This document shows, piece after piece, positions 49,801-63,929 of a DNA stretch of 64,000 nt (its first letter is position 1; each line of letters begins with the position of its first letter). A program made the translations under genes and the position numbers. Where the stretch lies: contig JACBWW010000015.1 of NCBI GenBank assembly GCA_020086605.1, positions 16,658,912 through 16,722,911 of the forward strand. The letters run 5' to 3'. Below the pieces are notes generated by a model. That model was not told where the DNA came from and ran no database searches. It saw nothing but the letters and a program-made list of their open reading frames with translations. This DNA comes from Lanius collurio (Eukaryota > Chordata > Aves > Passeriformes > Laniidae).

Positions 49801-52800
49801 AGTCCAAATAAAAGTGTTCTTAGGAGACTGAAGAAGGGGAAAGCTAAGGTAAGCTAGGGAATTGCATTTATTGCACACATTGCCTGTTTTGTCAAAATCA
49901 GTGCTTGAGGAGGGTGCTTCTTCAGGATTTGTTGCATGTCTGTGTTGTGACTGAGTAAAGGCAAGAGTTAGATGGCAAGGTGAAGGAACATGGTGCTGGA
50001 GGTATCATCCTGCTAGTGAGACCCATAACCTCGGTCAAGCCCCATGTGCAGTCGTAAGAGAAAGGTTGCCAGCTTGAGTGCTTGGAATTTCTGTTTGAGT
50101 AATTTTGTTGTGCCTACCCATCCTAAAGTTCCCCATGAAAACTTAATAAGTCCCAGTTCATTTAATTCCTTAAGCAAATAATTTTGTTGCATGTCCATGT
50201 CACATTTTACTGTCTGTGAAGAGGTAGCAATATTTTTTAAGGCTTGCACTAGCATGCTGTCAGGGTGAATTTATTAATTTTCGTATGTGCTTATATATGG
50301 GCTGAATTATATCAGTACCAAACAGAAGAGTATAATTTTTTAAAGGAGTGGATACAGTACATGTTGGCTACTGCTGAAAGTTGTGTGTATTTTGGTTTGC
50401 TGGACTGACAGGAGGGCACAATATATCAGGATTAACTTGATTCACATCCCTAAATGCACTTCTGAACCTAATGAATGACTAGCTAAACCTTAGACACAGG
50501 ATGATACTTCATGGGTTTAGTATTTATTTATTTTTCCTGTTCTCTTTACAAGTGTGCTAAAAGCAAACAATCTGTGACAGTGAGTCAGAGAGGCTAATTG
50601 TATCTTGCACAAAAAATCCACAAGCTTTTTCAACTCCCAATTATTTCTCGTTCACCTTCATTGAATTCATTGCTGATGAAAGATGCTGAGTGAAGTGACC
50701 TAAACTGAAATTTTCTGACCACAGCTGTGTAAAAGTAGCAGTGACCCTTCTCGGCTTTGTGTTTCTGCTGAGAGGAAATGATAAGGCTGTTTCTTGCTAA
50801 GCATGGGCTTAATACTACCAGCTCGTCTCGTGCAGATTTTCAGTCTTCCGGTAGTAATGACCTTTGGTCAAGGTGGACATGGGCCAGATCTAAACTAGCA
50901 AACTGTAGAAGGATCTATATCCCATTACCAAGCCACTATCTGGTCTTACTCATTAACATTTTAGTGGCAAAAGTTCAAATAAGTTATTTCATTAATAGTC
51001 ATGAAACTAATTACAGTGAAGTGCATCTGTCAGTGGTAAAGACGGCTGATTTCAACGCGTCTGAATAAATTCAGTCTGTGTTAGGAAATGTTATTCTGCT
51101 TCTAAATGAGATAAATACATTGCAAATCATGAAGATGTATTAAAAAGGAGAATGTAGATGTGCCCTACATGTGATGTGCTTGATGCTGCAGTTCCCTGAT
51201 TCAGTCAGTTAATGAAGCGAATAATCAGAAATGCACTTGAGTAGAGGCAGGGTCTTGGGCAATATTTTGTGCCTTATTTCCTCCCACAGACACCAAAAAT
51301 TTTGCGAGATAAGAAAGATTGTGGGGCAGGAGGGTTGGCACTGACTTGGGTAAAACCAAATGCAACCCAGTATCAAGACAAGTTTGGATATGTAGAGACC
51401 TGGGTATAACAAGAGTGAGTCAGGGAGGAGAGAGAAAGGGGAAGAAGTCTTGAATCTGTTCCTGCTAAGTTCTGCTGTTAGACAGCATTGCCCCACAGAA
51501 GGGACTCGAAAGCACGGGTAAGACTGTGGTCAAGTCTGTTTTTTAACACAGTCTTCTGTCTGTAAAATGGCAGAATGTGAGAAGAATGTGAGGAGTAACG
51601 AGGTTACGCAGGCAGTTAGAGCAGATGAACTACTCGCTTTATGTTGTAATTATGGCCTGAAGACAGCTGCATTTATCAACAGTCCACTGTTAGGAAAAGT
51701 ACTGTTTATGGATAGTTGTTACTGTGAATCTATTCATATTGACATGTCTTTATGTGTCTCATAATGCTGTGGCGTTTTGCACAGGTATGAGAGGAAAAAG
51801 ATAGTTTTCCCTGTTGGCTTTTTTATCTCTGATTTTTGTATTATAAGCAGGCTCCAGCAAACAGTTGTGTTGCAGAATGTTGCAGGAGGTGGAAGTCTCC
51901 AAAGTTTTAAGAAGATGATGCAGACATAGAAAAATATATATTTATTTTACATCTGGATAACTAAATTGAGACACTTCAAGTGACCTACAGTGAAATTCAT
52001 GAGGTGGTACTTTCATATGTAACACACATGCTGCAGCAGGTGAGCTATTGTAAACCAAAGATGAAGCTCAGTTTCTTTTGCTCCTGGTAAGTTCTGGGTT
52101 TTTTTCTGTTCTTGAGACACACTCTAGAGAAACCTGCACTAGAGTAAGTATAATGGAGTTGTACAATGCAGACAACCTGGCACCAGTGCAAATTACAGTC
52201 TTGTAGCACTGCCACAAATGCCAATGAAATGAACTGTAATGGACTCAGCTGGGTTGTACAGGCCAAAAATTAATAGAAAGAGACAAATTGGGTTTTTTCT
52301 TTAGTAGAGTGCAACTTGCTCTTACTTTGTATGGAATGCTCCTCAGCAGCCTTGCGACTTCTCAGTTTTTCTTGGGAAGAGGCTAAGGTGTAGTGGGACC
52401 AGGGATGATGCCACCTGTGTGCAGTGAGTGGGCATCACACAAGGAAGTGGGAAGGCAAGCCTGCATTGATATCTATCCCCTTCTGACTCCCAGCTGCTGC
52501 GTGTTGTAAGGATGCAGAGGTTGTAGATGGTTTGAATTGACTTCTGCAGTTGACCACAGCAGGAACACGGTCAGATCCGTAGTTCTGCCCTTCAGATACC
52601 TTTGTTTAACTCACTCTTGAAAGCTGGGCCACGTGAATTTTTTAGATGAGGAATAGCTTTTTGAAATGTTTCTTTTTCACTTATTAAGCAATACAGATAT
52701 AATCAACACACCCATATAGGCAGTGGTAATCTTTCCAATCCAGTCAGGAAAAGGCAGAATGGCACACTTTAGAGGTACTGCAAGGAACCCCAGGGAATGG

Positions 52801-53390
52801 GAATAGATGTTCAGCACACATCTGCCTGTGAATAGGTCACACAAAGAGGCCACTGAAAGCTGATCAGACACTTAAGAAAGGTTGCCTAATCAAGAAAAAG
52901 CATTGGCTAGGGACTTGGGGGACTAAGAAATAAAATAAGATTGCTAAAGCTGTTGAGTTTTGCTGACTTAGGGATGTCAAATGACAAAAGCAGGGTCCAC
53001 CAATTAATATGCAAATTTTTCAAAGTGCTCTGAAATTTTAAGGAATTTTCTATTAATGCACCTATGCTTGGACCAGACCTAAATGTTTCTCTGGCAGTCA
53101 GAGAGAGGTGAAAGCTTTTCTGGCTTCTGTGCAGTTTCACCACATATTCTGACAGTGTTTGGCATCCTCTCTCTGTTATTTCCCACTGGGCCTGTGCAGA
53201 TAAAAAGGACAGGATACAAATATGTTTGTTGACAGGCAGTAGAGCAGCTTTGCCCGCAGCATTTACGTTTGGCTTGGAGTTGCTCAGGTGTGTTTCTCAG
53301 CTATAGAAATTGGTGCTTTCTGCCAGTTTATGGCGGAAGCAAGGGTCATTCCCTGCCCTCCCTTCCCAATAATTTGCACTAACTTATGAT
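43861..53390. other. Intron segment, no gene seen
   Basis: About 9.5 kb of AT-rich intron. T tracts occur at 45,298 to 45,312 (15 T) and 47,290 to 47,305 (16 T). The minus-strand frame at 47,542 to 48,036 (164 codons) is hydrophobic and Cys/Leu-rich because it reads the complement of purine-rich sequence. No CR1 or LTR signature and no ELOVL6 exon were found. Confidence 0.5.
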
Positions 53391-53571
53391 TGTGTCCAGT
53401 GAAGGGCAGTGAACCTCTTGATGAGTCTAGAGGGTGAGTCCCATGAGGAGTGGCTGAGGGAGCTGAGTTTGTTTAGCCTGGAGAAAAGGAGACTCAACGA
53501 TGACCTTATCACACTGTACAGTTATGTGAAAGGAGGTTGCAGTGAGGTGTGGGGTGGTCTTTTTTTTCACA
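53391..53571 (+). repeat. CR1 LINE fragment, both ends truncated
   Basis: Contains 'tgtgtccagtgaagggcag', 'ccatgaggagtggctgaggg', 'gtttgtttagcctggagaaaa' and 'gaaaggaggttgcagtgagg', the CR1 ORF2 terminal region. The match stops at a poly-T run next to an unresolved base (N at 53,572), and no 3' end follows. Truncation may be real or an assembly fault at the N. Confidence 0.88.
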
Positions 53572-53572
53572 N

Positions 53573-56500
53573 CAAGCCCAGTTTAATTTTGTAAGGGTCC
53601 TGAAGGGTCATGCAGCCCATCACCTAGTCCATGATTCTTTTTTTTTCCCCAAACTTGCCAAGCCCCATCTTTGAAGCAGGCAAACATTTTTGCACTTGGA
53701 AAGCAGAGTCTCCCAGGGTTTGGATGTCCTAATGACTGGGACTCATCTTCCTGCCTATACTTAGTGGTTGCTGGCATCTGTGGGTTTGTTCTGGTGCCAA
53801 GAAAACTGAAGAGGTTACGTACTTTCCTCACCTTCCCTCTTGCATGAGAGCAAACTCAACCTGCTAGGGTTTTTTTAATAGAGGTGAAGCAGGGAAGAGT
53901 TGTGTGAGCCTTTGTAAGGCATCAAAAGATCTTTAAAAAAAAACTCTAAAGCATGTGTGGTTAGCACAGGCTGAAGAGCAAGATAATCTTTGAGGCCTTG
54001 TGAGATCAGCCACCCGCTGTGTCTATTGTGATAGGTCTGCCCAGCCTGCCTCCTAGAAACTGCTTCTCACTGTTATTTTGTTAGTGTTTATCATTTTATA
54101 TGAATGCAGAAATCCTCAGCCTTGCTTGTTTAAGATGCTTGCTTGTTCCCCCTCTCCCTCCTGAAACTAAAGAAGGCTGAAAAATAAGACTGTACTTAAG
54201 CAGAGGCAGCAAAACCTTTTCCTAGTATTAAAAATGGAAATGGTTTGCAAAAGGTAGCAGCATTGTTTCTTTGTTTTTTCTTTTAAGGCAGGGAAGCATG
54301 TTTCCTTTTCATTTGTTAATTACAAAGGAAAATTCACCAAGGAGAGTCTTGTTAAACAAGTCTAGCATTGAGCAGGCAAAGGAAGAAAGAAAAGGACCTG
54401 CCTTCACTCTATAGCTCTTCAACCCAACTCACTGCCATGACCTGAATTTAGTTTCCTTCAGCTTTTTGTTTCCACTCTTTTCCTCTTAATTTTTTTGGTC
54501 CAGTATTAACAGCTTCAGGAAGGATGACAGAGCCCTATATTTTGCCCCCAGGCACTGCATGGAAACGATGATTTAGAAATTTAATCATCAGGTATGGACT
54601 TATTTCATGTGACACACACTTGCAGCCCAGAGAGCCATAGGAGCAGTGGTGTGTGTCCATTGCTGGCAGAAAGCTGCAGGGACTTTAATTCCCCATCCTT
54701 CTCGCTGCCTGTCTGACTTCATCAGCCCCATCAGAGACAAATATTTCCCCAACCCATTTTACCTTTTTGTGAAATGTTTAGTTTGGAGGAAGCAGAATTT
54801 TTTTTTTCCAGACAGACTAAGAAGCAGTGGGTGTGGGAGCGTTTGGGATGAGCTCCCTTGCAGGATGCTGACCTGAAGCTGCAGAAACATCTTATGAGGA
54901 GCTTTTGACTAGTATAAGGAAAGAACTGCAGCTCTAGGTTTAAAACTCTGCCCCTAGAGACACCATTCAGAAGCTCATAAAGTTTGCTGGGAAACCATCT
55001 AAATAGTGAAGGAGCCCTAGTCTTGGTGGGTTTTTGGACTTTTGGATGCAGAGTTTTCTAGGACTGCTCACGCTCTCCAAAGTGCATTAGCATACAAGAG
55101 TAAGCCATGCCAGGACATCAATACATTATTCTGCCACTTTTCAGTTATATTAGCTGCAAGATGATGAGGTTTTGTACCAGGATTTTCACATTTTCATTTT
55201 GGCACCAGAAGGGTGCTCAATGTGCCACCCCTATAGTTTAAACAACTACGTGGTTTAAGATGCTTTAGTATGCAATGGTGAGAAACAACTGCTTGAGAAT
55301 GTTTTTGCACTGTTGCTCTTCTGGATCAGTGCAGCCACTAAATTCACATAGGCACATTACCAGCTTTTACTTGGTCTCGAGGAGCTCCCAAACCCCATTT
55401 GATTATTAACCCCAAATCCCATTGCTTATTAACACATCATGTCATCAGTAGGTTTTAGACGGTCTAATGGAACCAGTTCATGAGCTTTCTCAGTCTAGCA
55501 CAGCCTGTGAGCACCAAATTTAGTCAAATAATTTGAATACAGTTTTACTCAAAGTTTATGGTCTTTCTGTGAATGCAAATGTAGCATTGGGGTTAAGTTT
55601 CAATTATGTGGTGCCACATTCTCAACTACTTACCTGTTTTATGAGTAAATCCATTTTCTTTAATTATTATTTAAGAGGCTCATTTAGCATGTTACCAGTA
55701 GCAGTATTATCAATAGTATTTAATTTTTATCCACGGTGATGGTATTATTTAACAGGAGTGAGTGAGGAGTAGAAGTGGGGTTTATTCTCCCCACCATCTA
55801 TGCAAACAAGCACATGTGAGACATGAATAAATTGTGTTACAATGCTATAGGGAACTTGATGTATATCAGCATAATGTTTAAATACAGAGATAGAAGAACA
55901 AGGAAGCACAGGCTGATTTAAGTAATATCGACTGGTACGGTTGTGACTAAAGTCTAGTTAGGTCTGTCATCTGGTTTGTAGCCACGCTAATATCCTTGTT
56001 TTATTTAGGGCAAAAGCTACCAGGGGCGGGGCAGGATGGGTAGAGTGGCAGCTGTAACACAGATCCAGCGTTTTCCAGAAATGTGGATGGGAAGTTCAAA
56101 ACTATGTAACAATTCAGTCCCCCAAAAAACAAACTTCTGCAACTACAGGCTTTTGATGTGTCTTTGAACGAGTCTCCAGTGTCCTATGAGATTGCTAAAT
56201 GTCTCAGGTGGAGAGTTGCTGATTCTTTTTGTTGATAGGGTAGACAGGTAGAGGGACTAAAACATAAACTGTAGGCTGAGTTAAAAAAAAATTTGCAATG
56301 AATCACAAACTGACTCGTTTTGCTTGGCCCAGCCTGTTCTACCAACAGGACTGAAACAGCTGAACCAAAACTTCGAGCATGAATGTTGTTCCTTCTTGGC
56401 CAAAGACAGAGGACTCAAATATTTTTCTTCAGAGGTTTCTCTCGGTCACTTGTCCCTCTGTACATGGTGTCACCTCGGTGATTCAGACCAGCGGGGAGGA

Positions 56501-59500
56501 CCAGAATGAAGGGCTGCATTGGACACGTCCATGTGAGCTGGTGCACCCCTGCACTGTGTTGGCCATGTGGATGTAGCAGCTTTGAGCCTCAAAGAAGCGA
56601 AGCAGAGCTCATTCCCAAGACCATCACTGCTGGCTCTCAGTGCAGGTACAGGCTGACTGCAACGCAGCCGAACTGTGGCCAGGATGCAGGCAGACACAGG
56701 GACATGTGTCTCTGTTGGTAGTCACTCAGTGGTGGTGCAGGTCAAGGTCTCTAAAAATATTTTTGGTTTTAGTGAGCTAGAGTCCCAGTGAGCTGGAGAA
56801 ATAGAACAGAGTAGAATACCCCTTGAAATGGGGCAGAAGGGGAATCACTGGCATAGTTCCCTAAAACATGAGTAAACTTTCCCCTTGGTGCTTTCAATTC
56901 CAAGACTGTCTGCATTTTGGAAAGTAGGCTGGAGTGAAGTGTCAGTCCAGATGCAGAGTAATTGTGGAAGTCTCTAATACGCATTTGTATCATGCTTATG
57001 CTCACGGATCTCAAAGCAAGCTACAGTAACAGAAGAAGCTAAACCTAAAGCAGTAAACATTAGCAAACTTCTGTTTGCTCTAGGGTATGGTGGAAGTGGA
57101 AAAACTTGTTGAATACACATGTTTGCAGCTTTTTCTCTGAGCACTTAGGTTAGCTGGGTGGCAAATGTGCAGTTTCGTTGATCATTAAAGAGATAGCATT
57201 TACCTTCCTGAGGAGAGGCTCATAAAAGCAAGCTACTCTCTTAATGTGTACTTAATGCCCAGAAACTGGAGTGCCCCACCCCTGGAGACTGTGGTAGGAG
57301 TTTGGATCGTACAGGCTCAGCTAGAAAGCATCAAAGATTTCACAGCTGCATGTGTGAGTTTTGTGATGGAGCCACCAGGTGCAGGGACAGTGAGGGTGAC
57401 CGGTGCCTGGGTGCTGCTTTTGTTTGGCTAGTGGGCTCTGGTGGAAGAGTTGTTAAGCACTGGAGCACCTCAGGGCATCCTCTGAGAAAACAGTGTCTTT
57501 GCGAAGGTCACTTTCTTCCCCCTCTCTTGCCCACCAAATCCTACCCACAGGGGCCAAGGGACTCCTGTATTCTGTTTGCAAAGGGAGTAGAGCATCCTTG
57601 AATGAGATACCAATATAAATGGGTTCGTGTGTCATCTGATCATAACATGAGAGAAGCAGTGGGCAGATACAAGAGGCAGATTTACTGCTGACTTTACCAC
57701 AGCCCTGTGGAAGAAAAGTGGTACACACAGGTGATGAGCATGGAGAGTATTCTACTATAGTAGCCATGTGATACAGAAATCAATGTAGGAGTAGCCTGGC
57801 TTTTGACTGGAAAAGATTTTTTTTTACCTCTTTATAGGCCACTCGTAAGTTAGAAAAATTTGAGCAAAATCCACAAGTTACAGTGGTGTGCAGTCCAGTT
57901 AAGGAAAAGAACAGCAAACGGAATATATTTGGACATGTAAAACAAATTTTGGTTGTATGACCTTTGGGAGCAAACCAAGGTCAGGTAACCTACTGAGGTT
58001 CTCCACCTTCATGGGAGGCTGCTTCCTGTTTAAAAAGAATCTGAAGCAATATCACTAACATGCTAACAGGCTTTCCTATTCATTTGCAATGAGCTGGTTC
58101 TGCTTTTTGTCCCTTAATGACCACAGCCATTAAATTCTGACTGCTGATGTGTGGGAATTGTTTAAAAATGTATTCATATTTATGCCCTTTCTTACTCTAT
58201 TTGTCTTCCTGTCCAGAAGTGCTGGATGTCAATCACTGCTCTCTCCTCATAATGCTCCTTTTCCTTCTCCTGGTTTATGTATGCAGCCACTTCCATAGTC
58301 CAGATTCATAACCTTGTTTGATCAGGATTTCTTTCCTTTTGGCATCTCCTGTCTTTTAACAGGTCCTCTCTGAGCAAGATTTAGAAGAGGCTAGGACAGG
58401 CAATTCTCCTTGTGTATGTAACACCTTAATGTTACACTTCCTTATCCTTTAGTAACCTGGTATTCTTATACTGCGACGAAAGTGAAATACTACTAAGCAG
58501 TTTAGTATCCCATGTAATTAGGTGAGAGGGTGGCTAAGGGCTGAATGCAGTCCATCAAACCCTTGTGGCTGGAAACAGAAACAAAGAATCAGACTCTTTA
58601 GTTTGAGAGACCCGGTGTGTCCTGCCACCTGTTGAGAGAGACAAAGGGGCGTGTGCCGAGCGTGATTCTGTAGGCAGAGGTGGAAAGCCAGAACAAGCTG
58701 TTGCAACCATATTGCTGACAGAGTAGAGATAAGCTACATTAATGCCATGTACTTTGTACTGCTTTGTGCCACTCCTGCTGATTTATGCTAGTTGTTTTGG
58801 ACTTGTGCAGAAGTGCAAGTGGGATATCTGCAGGAAATGGCCAAAAGGCAGCCAGGCTGTGATATTTAGCTGAGAACAGGTGTTGGTAATTGTACAGCTT
58901 TTGCTACATTCCTTTGTCCCATTTTTTCCACCACAGGTTTAGGAATGTCATCCTACCTCTTAAATTTTGTCTACCTCAGATCCTGAAAGTTCTGACAGTA
59001 ATTAGAAAATTACTTCCACTGGTTTATTGCTGGCAGTATTTCTTATGGTATTTGATGTGCTCCGCAAAGGCTTTTAGTTGGATTCAAGCCAGTATGCCTC
59101 TACCTTTGTGTTTGAAAGGGTCTGCTTTCAAGATACTACCTTGACTGATTTCTAGTAAAACCATTCTGGATTTGATGGAGAAGCTATAGGTCACAGTCAG
59201 TGACATGGAAATTGTGACAGGTTGAAAGTACCTAGAAATTTATTAGCAGATTATTCTGACAATTGAAGCCTCCACTTGGAAATGAAAAGCAAGAAACTCT
59301 TAAGTAAGTAGTACTGAGCCTTTGTTCATGAAAATGTAATTTGGTAATGATAACATAATCAGCTTCCCTGCCAGTGGACACCTTGGACAAGTGGCAAAAC
59401 ATTGTGTTGAAAGGAGGTAGCAGCATGTAAATCTGCTCTGAACTGCTTGCTGTTTCAAGTTCTGAGCTCTGCTGAAACACCTTTGGCTGTTGGGCAGAGC

Positions 59501-60055
59501 TCTTTGTTTTAGAGTGGCGACTGAAGAGATTATTACAAGATTGCCTCATTTTTTGTCTGGATTTTGCCGGTTTCCTATTGGTCAAGAGTTAGGTCCAGGT
59601 TCACGGCAGCATGTCCATTAGCATCTCTTGTCATTTGCTCTCTCATCCATAGACAAAGGTCACATGTCCTTGAAGATTTTATTAGATGCATCAAGCAGTC
59701 CTTGACATCATGCATCAAAAAGTACTATGAGACCAGTCAGAGCAGGCAGTTGTTCTCAAGATGACCTGATTTTTCTTCAGTAGGGGTTGTTGGAAGATAT
59801 TTTTTCATTTGCTTGTCTACCAAAATGTCCTTTTTTATGAGTTCCATTTGCTCCCTTTTCTTCCACAAGTTGCTTGGGCATTCACAAGTTTTAAAAGCAG
59901 GACATTTTTTTATTCCACAGTTCCATTAATGCAATATCACTGGTACCAGTATCCCCTTTTAATCAAAGCTAGGCCACCAATGGTATTGCTGGCTTGCTCT
60001 CATTCACATATATGGTTTTAGGTCTCTAGGTGGGGAAGAGAAGTAAGTGTGTATC
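53573..60055. other. Intron segment, no gene seen
   Basis: AT-rich intron with a somewhat GC-richer part at 56,460 to 56,720. The two-strand overlapping frames there carry no domain. No repeat family was recognised. Confidence 0.5.
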
Positions 60056-60477
60056 TGTCATGGTTTAGGAATGCTATGTCCCAGTTTAGAATTGCCACTA
60101 AAACCTGTGCTCCACTCACTTCCCTCCTGGCCACTCCCCTGCTGCAGAGGAGAATTGGAGGCACCTTCGGGCTGAGATAAGAGCAATTTACTGCAAAGAG
60201 CAATGAGATAAGAAAACAAACGATAACAGCAACAATTCTAATGACAGAGGTTACAGGAAAGGAAGGATTCACACAGAAAACCCCCAGCAACAGACAGGAC
60301 TGGACAGCTCCCTCTGCCCCGCTCACTTGACTAAAAGGAGCCCCTTCTCCCTGGAAGTGACTCCCTTCCCTCCAACCTCTTCAAGGACCTGTGGTGGTAT
60401 AGAGTAACCCCTGGGTCTGAGCCGTGCCCCCTCCTGGCTACTGCAAAATTAACCCTGTCCTGGCCAGAACCAGGACA
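60056..60477 (-). mobile_element. Solo LTR of an avian endogenous retrovirus (ERVL-like)
   Basis: A 422-base element bounded by near-perfect inverted ends: TGTCATGGTT at 60,056 and AACCAGGACA at 60,477 (9 of 10 positions pair). The flanks GTATC (60,051 to 60,055) and GTATT (60,478 to 60,482) look like a 5-bp target-site duplication with one change, the size typical of ERVL-type integration. On the minus strand an AGTAAA poly-A-like signal is followed by 'ttgctcttatctcagccc', the usual motif downstream of the signal in these LTRs, so the sense strand is taken as minus. No gag, pol or env sequence is present, so it is a recombined solo LTR. Confidence 0.87.
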
Positions 60478-63400
60478 GTATTCTAAGTTATTACACTTTT
60501 CAGACATCCCCTTAGTTTGGTTTCCTCCAAACCTCCAGGATAACTTGATGTTTTCCAGCACTGAAAGAGTTATGCAGTGCTGCTTTCTATAAGGTGATCA
60601 ACAAGCCCTGGCTGTAAATTTGTACATTACTTTTTGCTGTCCTGTTTCTAACATTGTACTCTACTGGAATATTGTGCATATCTATTTTGGCTGAGAATAC
60701 TCTCAGAGAAATCAGAACAGTTTTTATTTGTTTGTGTTTTGCAATCCAGTGACAGTTGTAGCAACATCATTTTCTGAGGTCATACTGCAGAAGGCTGGAA
60801 GGGAGCAATGTCTTCTGGAATGTCTTTTAGGGCAGATAGAAAAATAACACACTGCCTACAACCCCTACATTTCCCATGTTTCATTTTAAATTACTGCTTT
60901 TAAAAAGTAATTACTTTTTACTTAAATATTTTTTGAGATCCAACAGACACTACTTCCCAGAATGTTTACAAATTCCCTTTGCAATGGTAGAGGAACATGA
61001 GCTTGCCACTGTGGTGCTGAGACTTTCCGCAGGTGCATGGGCAAAGGCAGCTTCAGTAAAGCACTCTTACTGATCTGTTACTTGAGTTGTGTTTTGTCCT
61101 GTTTAATAAAGAAATATCTGTCTGCTAAGCAGTTTAAAGAAGCAGCACTTGTCTATATAAATAACATTTTGAGTTTCTTCAGGGTTCTTCCTGGATCTGA
61201 AGGACTTTCCTTGATATGCTCCTTTAAGTGTAAAATTACAAAATGTCATAACCATTGATTAATTTGATCAGATAAAGCAGATCAAAGGAGTAAGGCAGTT
61301 TGGAGATCTAGTTATTTTCATGCTATGTCTGTATGACACACTTCCACTAGCATCTTCATTAACTGCTTTCAGGTGAGATGTAGGAACAAACAGAATGACT
61401 TCAACTGGGAAGGATGTAGGTTAGTAGTCCCCAAGTTCACTTGCAGTTGTGTTTACTAGCTCCAGGTTTTTACTGTGGAGGCCAGAGGTTTACATTTACA
61501 TTGATGAAATTCAAAGTGAAAATGCTGTAGCTTTTCATCAGAAATGCAGTGCCTATGACCTACATTAGCTTCTCTGCTTTCTGCCATCTCTCCACCAACT
61601 GCCTGAAAGTCTCAGCAAAGCCTGTAAAAACCTGTGGTGGGTCCAAGGGGAATTGGGACACCCTAATTTGTCACCCGTTATAACCCCAAATCTTTGTCTT
61701 AAGAACTAGATATGTTGTCTGAGTGACACTAATGGATTTAGTAGAGGCTTCCAGTCAAGGAGTTTCTCTGACTACACTGAGCTTCTGTGAAGGCTCTTAA
61801 CAAGGATAGGGATGATGGTCATCATTTTTCCACTAGGCCTGAGACTCCTCTGGGGCTAGGTTAAATTCTTAGCACTGGCAGTGTAAATCTTGGAGGGGTT
61901 GTGCAAAAATGTTTGTTACATATGATCAGTGTCAGTAACAGTGAAGTCAGATGGCACCCCTGGGATGGGGCCCGTCCCTGGGATGTGTGGTGGCATTGAG
62001 CATGGGGAGATGCAGACTTTGACTTAGGCTGAACCATGCCAACTGGGTAGGAGGCTATGGTGTGGCTCACCCCAGTCACCCAACCCACTGGGCTGCAAAT
62101 TCCGCTGCTATCTGTGCCAGGTGAAAACTCAGGAGTGGCTGTTGTCACAGGAAGCACACTCACCTGCTATCTCCACTGGGTGGGTCCCCATTCAAAGCCC
62201 AAGTTGAGGAAATCTGGGGCAGAGCCAGAGATGAAGCTGGTTTTCCTTCAGTGATAATTTTGGCAACTTTATTTCAAAAGCCAGAGTTTTGGAACTTGTT
62301 CTGGGTTTTTTTTCTGAAGTGCTTTCTATTTAAGAGATTCTTTTCTCTTGTGACATGGCTTATATTTGGGATTGTAGTTTATGAGTTTTTTACAGGAATA
62401 TGGTTTCTTCCATCAAGCCTATATGAGGCTCATAAAGACAAGGGGACTATGCTTCAGAGCTGAGTTTGCCCCTTCAATCTGAAAAAAACCCCAAAAATGT
62501 TCCTGAATTTTAACTTTGTTTTCCTACCCCTATGCTGTTCTTATATTTTCCCATTCACAGGGAAAACAAGAAAAATTTGCTGCTGTTTTTGTCCCTAGCT
62601 GCACACATTTTAAGTATGTGACTAATACTCTGTAACACATATGTTTTACAAACACGAGTGTTACAAATTACTGGCAAACATTTCAACAAGACAGATGCAA
62701 CCATCAGGGAGGTGCAGGACATGAGCCACCTTTCTCCATGCCCCCACACTTCCGTGCCCTTGTTTCTCCTCTCTGTAATTTTAGGGCTGTTGGCTGTCCT
62801 GCCAAGGCAGGGGTGGTTTCCTGCCCCTGGGTCTGGCTGAATGCGGTGTGGGCAGAGGCTCAGGTAGGCACAGCCCCTTGCTCCCCTGGGACAGTGCTCA
62901 TGCAAGTTGGCTGGTGGTGAACTGGGGCTATCTCCACTGGAACACAGAAGGCTTTGAGCTGGTGATACACCACAAAAATAGTTGCCCTGCTCTTCAGAGC
63001 TTGCTGCCCCTGCAGCTCTTACCCTTCACACCCTGACCTGGGCAGTGGGGGACCTGGGCTCCAGGCTGCCCCTCAGCTCAGCCACTTGCACTGCAAGTCT
63101 TCCTCATCTTCCATCCTTTTCAGCAGCGTTGTTCTTGGGACAGTTCCCACAGCAGTCCTCCTGGCAGCCTCCCGGCCCCATGTTCTTTCCCTTTCTTTGG
63201 GCTAAGGAGTCGGGGCAGTGACACAAATACTGTCTGGCAGTAATGACATGAATTGGGTGATAGGACCCCAGAGAGAAGGCACATGTCGGGGAATAACAGT
63301 CCCTGGCCCTTATGTGTTCCCAGGGCTCTGACTCCTTTTCCCTTGCTCCCAGACAGGAGAGACAGGCCTGGAGAGTTGCTCCAGCCTTGGGGGAAGCACA

Positions 63401-63929
63401 GACTTGAACATCCAGCAGTACCTATCACAAGGAGGCTGAATGGCCTTTTGAGAGGCAGGCTTTAGAAATCAAGGGGTCAGATGAACGCTATGAGATATGT
63501 CCCTGTTTACTCTCTGATAGCTTTTTACGTCAAAGAACATCATCAGTGACTCACCTACATGTGTGTGTGACTGTCATCACTGCTGTGCTAAATATAAATG
63601 TCAAAGGATATTGAGCTGTAGGAATAAATCAGACTGTGTTGGCAGGCATGTATCAGACAGATCTTCCTCTTCTGTTTATCCTTCTCTCTCCATTATGAAG
63701 GCTGCTACGGTCAGTGGGAAGCAGCTGCAGAAACTCAAATCTAAGCCAGGACTACAGGTTATATTTTCATACACAGATCTGGCATATCCACGTGTTGGAT
63801 CTCTTCTTGCTAGTTCTGTCAAAATTATATCAGTGAAGAGTAAGATTTGCTTTGACAGCATTTCTGAGGTAGAAACACTGAGAGACTGAGAAGCGTTTTC
63901 ACACCCTTTTTTATACAGAATGTGGGATT
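60478..63929. other. Intron segment, no gene seen
   Basis: AT-rich up to about 61,800, then GC-richer between 61,900 and 63,430. Frames in the GC-richer part are short and lack domains. No exon of ELOVL6 was seen. Confidence 0.5.
60901..60920. repeat. Perfect 20-bp palindrome
   Basis: TAAAAAGTAATTACTTTTTA reads the same on both strands. The centre GTAATTAC contains a TAATTA paired homeodomain site. It could be a dimeric homeodomain binding site or a chance AT-rich palindrome. Confidence 0.8.
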
